Shown here piece by piece: positions 63,186 to 64,000 of a stretch of DNA of 64,000 nt (the stretch's first letter is position 1; every line of letters begins with the position of its first letter). Location: assembly GCF_033115175.1 (NCBI RefSeq), contig NC_084831.1, forward strand, positions 11,814,540-11,878,539, in the 5' to 3' direction. Below the pieces are notes generated by a model. The model did not search any database. It had not been told where the DNA came from and saw only the letters and a list, made by a program, of their open reading frames with translations. Origin of the DNA: Lepus europaeus. Its lineage: Eukaryota > Chordata > Mammalia > Lagomorpha > Leporidae. Position numbers and translations under genes: made by a program.

Positions 63186-64000
63186 GAAGCGAGGTGAGCA
63201 GTAGGAGAGGCTGCTTGGGGAAGCACCTGCCCCTCCTCCTGTCCAGCTCGGTGGGGGGTGGGGGGAACCTGTTTGTGCCCAGAGCCCCGGGTGCCGGGCT
63301 GGGCCTGGATTCCTTGGGGGGCCGGGCCCCCGCCAGTGGCGGTAGTGAGTAAGCATCACTTTCCAGTGCCCTCAACCGGGCAATGGGGCTTTTACTGTCG
63401 CTTACCCGACAGGGTTCCTGGGACAGGTGCCCCCTGCAGAGCGCTGACCGGGAGGGGGAGCCCGGGAGGCCTCTTCATTTGGCGCGAGGGGTGTGGTGGG
63501 CAGGACTGGCCCCAGGCCGGGCAGGTCCCGTCCAGCGCTGTCCACGCCACTCCAGCCCCCCCGGCTCTCTGTGCCTGGAGCTCCAGCCGGTTCCCTGGCG
63601 GTGATGTTCTGCTCCGGAGTCTCAGACCCCTCTCCCCTCCTCGTTATCCAAAGGAAATTTCTTTTTCTTTTAATTAAAAAAAAATTTCCAAAGAGAGGAG
63701 CACTCAGCAGACACTGCTTTGCCAACGCAAACGGCAAAGGTCTGGAGCCTGCGTTTGCTGCACGGCCCTACGGGGAGGTTTGCAGGTGGGGCCGGCTCTG
63801 CCCCCCGCCCGCCCGCCTGGTCCGCTGACGGCAGTGAGAGTAGCCGCCCGGGTTGGCCAAGCTTTCGGCTCAAGAGTGACCTCACTCCCTTCAGGCCACT
63901 GGATCCTCTGCTGGGGACAAAGGGGGCGGGGCCGGGAGGGAGGCAGGGCTGGGTCCTAATCCAAGCTTCACAGCCGTGGGGTCACCCAGGCAGGTGTGAG
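63186..64000. other. intron 4 to right edge, nothing coding recognised
   Basis: It includes an AT-rich inverted repeat at 63,653-63,689. The expected next ARHGEF10L exon was not found. Confidence 0.45.
63653..63689. repeat. AT-rich inverted repeat (13 of 14 arm match)
   Basis: GGAAATTTCTTTTT faces AAAAAAAAATTTCC across a loop of nine bases, CTTTTAATT. Confidence 0.85.

Larger units (their letters stand above)
19340..64000 (+). other. ARHGEF10L: ARHGEF10L gene, 5' part (runs off right edge)
   Basis: This span covers the 5' portion of the gene for Rho guanine nucleotide exchange factor 10-like, a cytoplasmic GEF for RhoA-family GTPases. The order is CpG-island first exon, a 34-kb intron 1, coding exon 2, intron 2, coding exon 3, a 623-bp intron 3, short exon 4, and intron 4 running past the window. 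Identification rests on the spliced N-terminus, about 86 residues, which agrees closely with the human protein as I remember it, including the acidic block and the PPLIH motif. The human protein is about 1,280 residues, so under 7% of the product is encoded here. Gene start is inferred from the CCAAT box and CpG island, not from transcript data. In human the upstream neighbour is RCC2, tens of kb away, which fits the gene-free left 19 kb. Confidence 0.85.

Overview
This is nuclear DNA from a lagomorph, most likely rabbit (Oryctolagus) or a close relative. The main evidence is more than forty copies of the lagomorph-specific C repeat (CSINE, a tRNA-derived SINE), together with a rabbit-type L1 3' end and many ancient mammalian MIR, L2 and MER5 relics. 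The window is GC-rich and carries almost no protein-coding sequence. Most long open frames are by-products of GC richness, of SINEs, or of tandem repeats whose unit lets all frames stay open.

One gene is supported: the 5' end of ARHGEF10L (GrinchGEF, a RhoA-family guanine nucleotide exchange factor) on the + strand. A CpG-island promoter with an inverted CCAAT box sits at about 19.1-19.7 kb and ends in a consensus 5' splice site at 19,411/19,412. Coding exon 2 (start ATG at 53,479), exon 3 (59,138-59,326) and exon 4 (59,950-59,983) join in phase. They give an 86-residue N-terminus that matches my recollection of human ARHGEF10L almost position by position. The remaining exons (DH domain, PH-like region, WD40-like region) lie beyond the right edge.

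Layout: 1-19 kb is intergenic, made of SINE clusters (several nested), MIR/L2 relics and an AT-rich island with homeodomain-like motifs at 18.54-18.65 kb. From 19.4 to 53.4 kb is intron 1. It holds four minisatellites: a G-rich 28-33 bp array at 20.4 kb, a 15-bp array at 28.1 kb, a 29-bp array at 39.7 kb that appears to be an amplified MIR tail, and a 38-bp array at 43.1 kb in which most units carry a near-consensus estrogen-response-element palindrome. It also holds a CpG-dense block of unknown origin (33.5-34.4 kb) and a 5'-truncated L1. Intron 2 spans 53.5-59.1 kb and intron 3 is 623 bp. Intron 4 starts with a roughly 670-bp TG-rich array and runs out of the window.

I found no tRNA, rRNA, CRISPR array, prokaryotic operon or intact transposon. 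Repeat calls rest on recognising consensus sequences by eye, so boundaries are approximate to about 5-20 bases.
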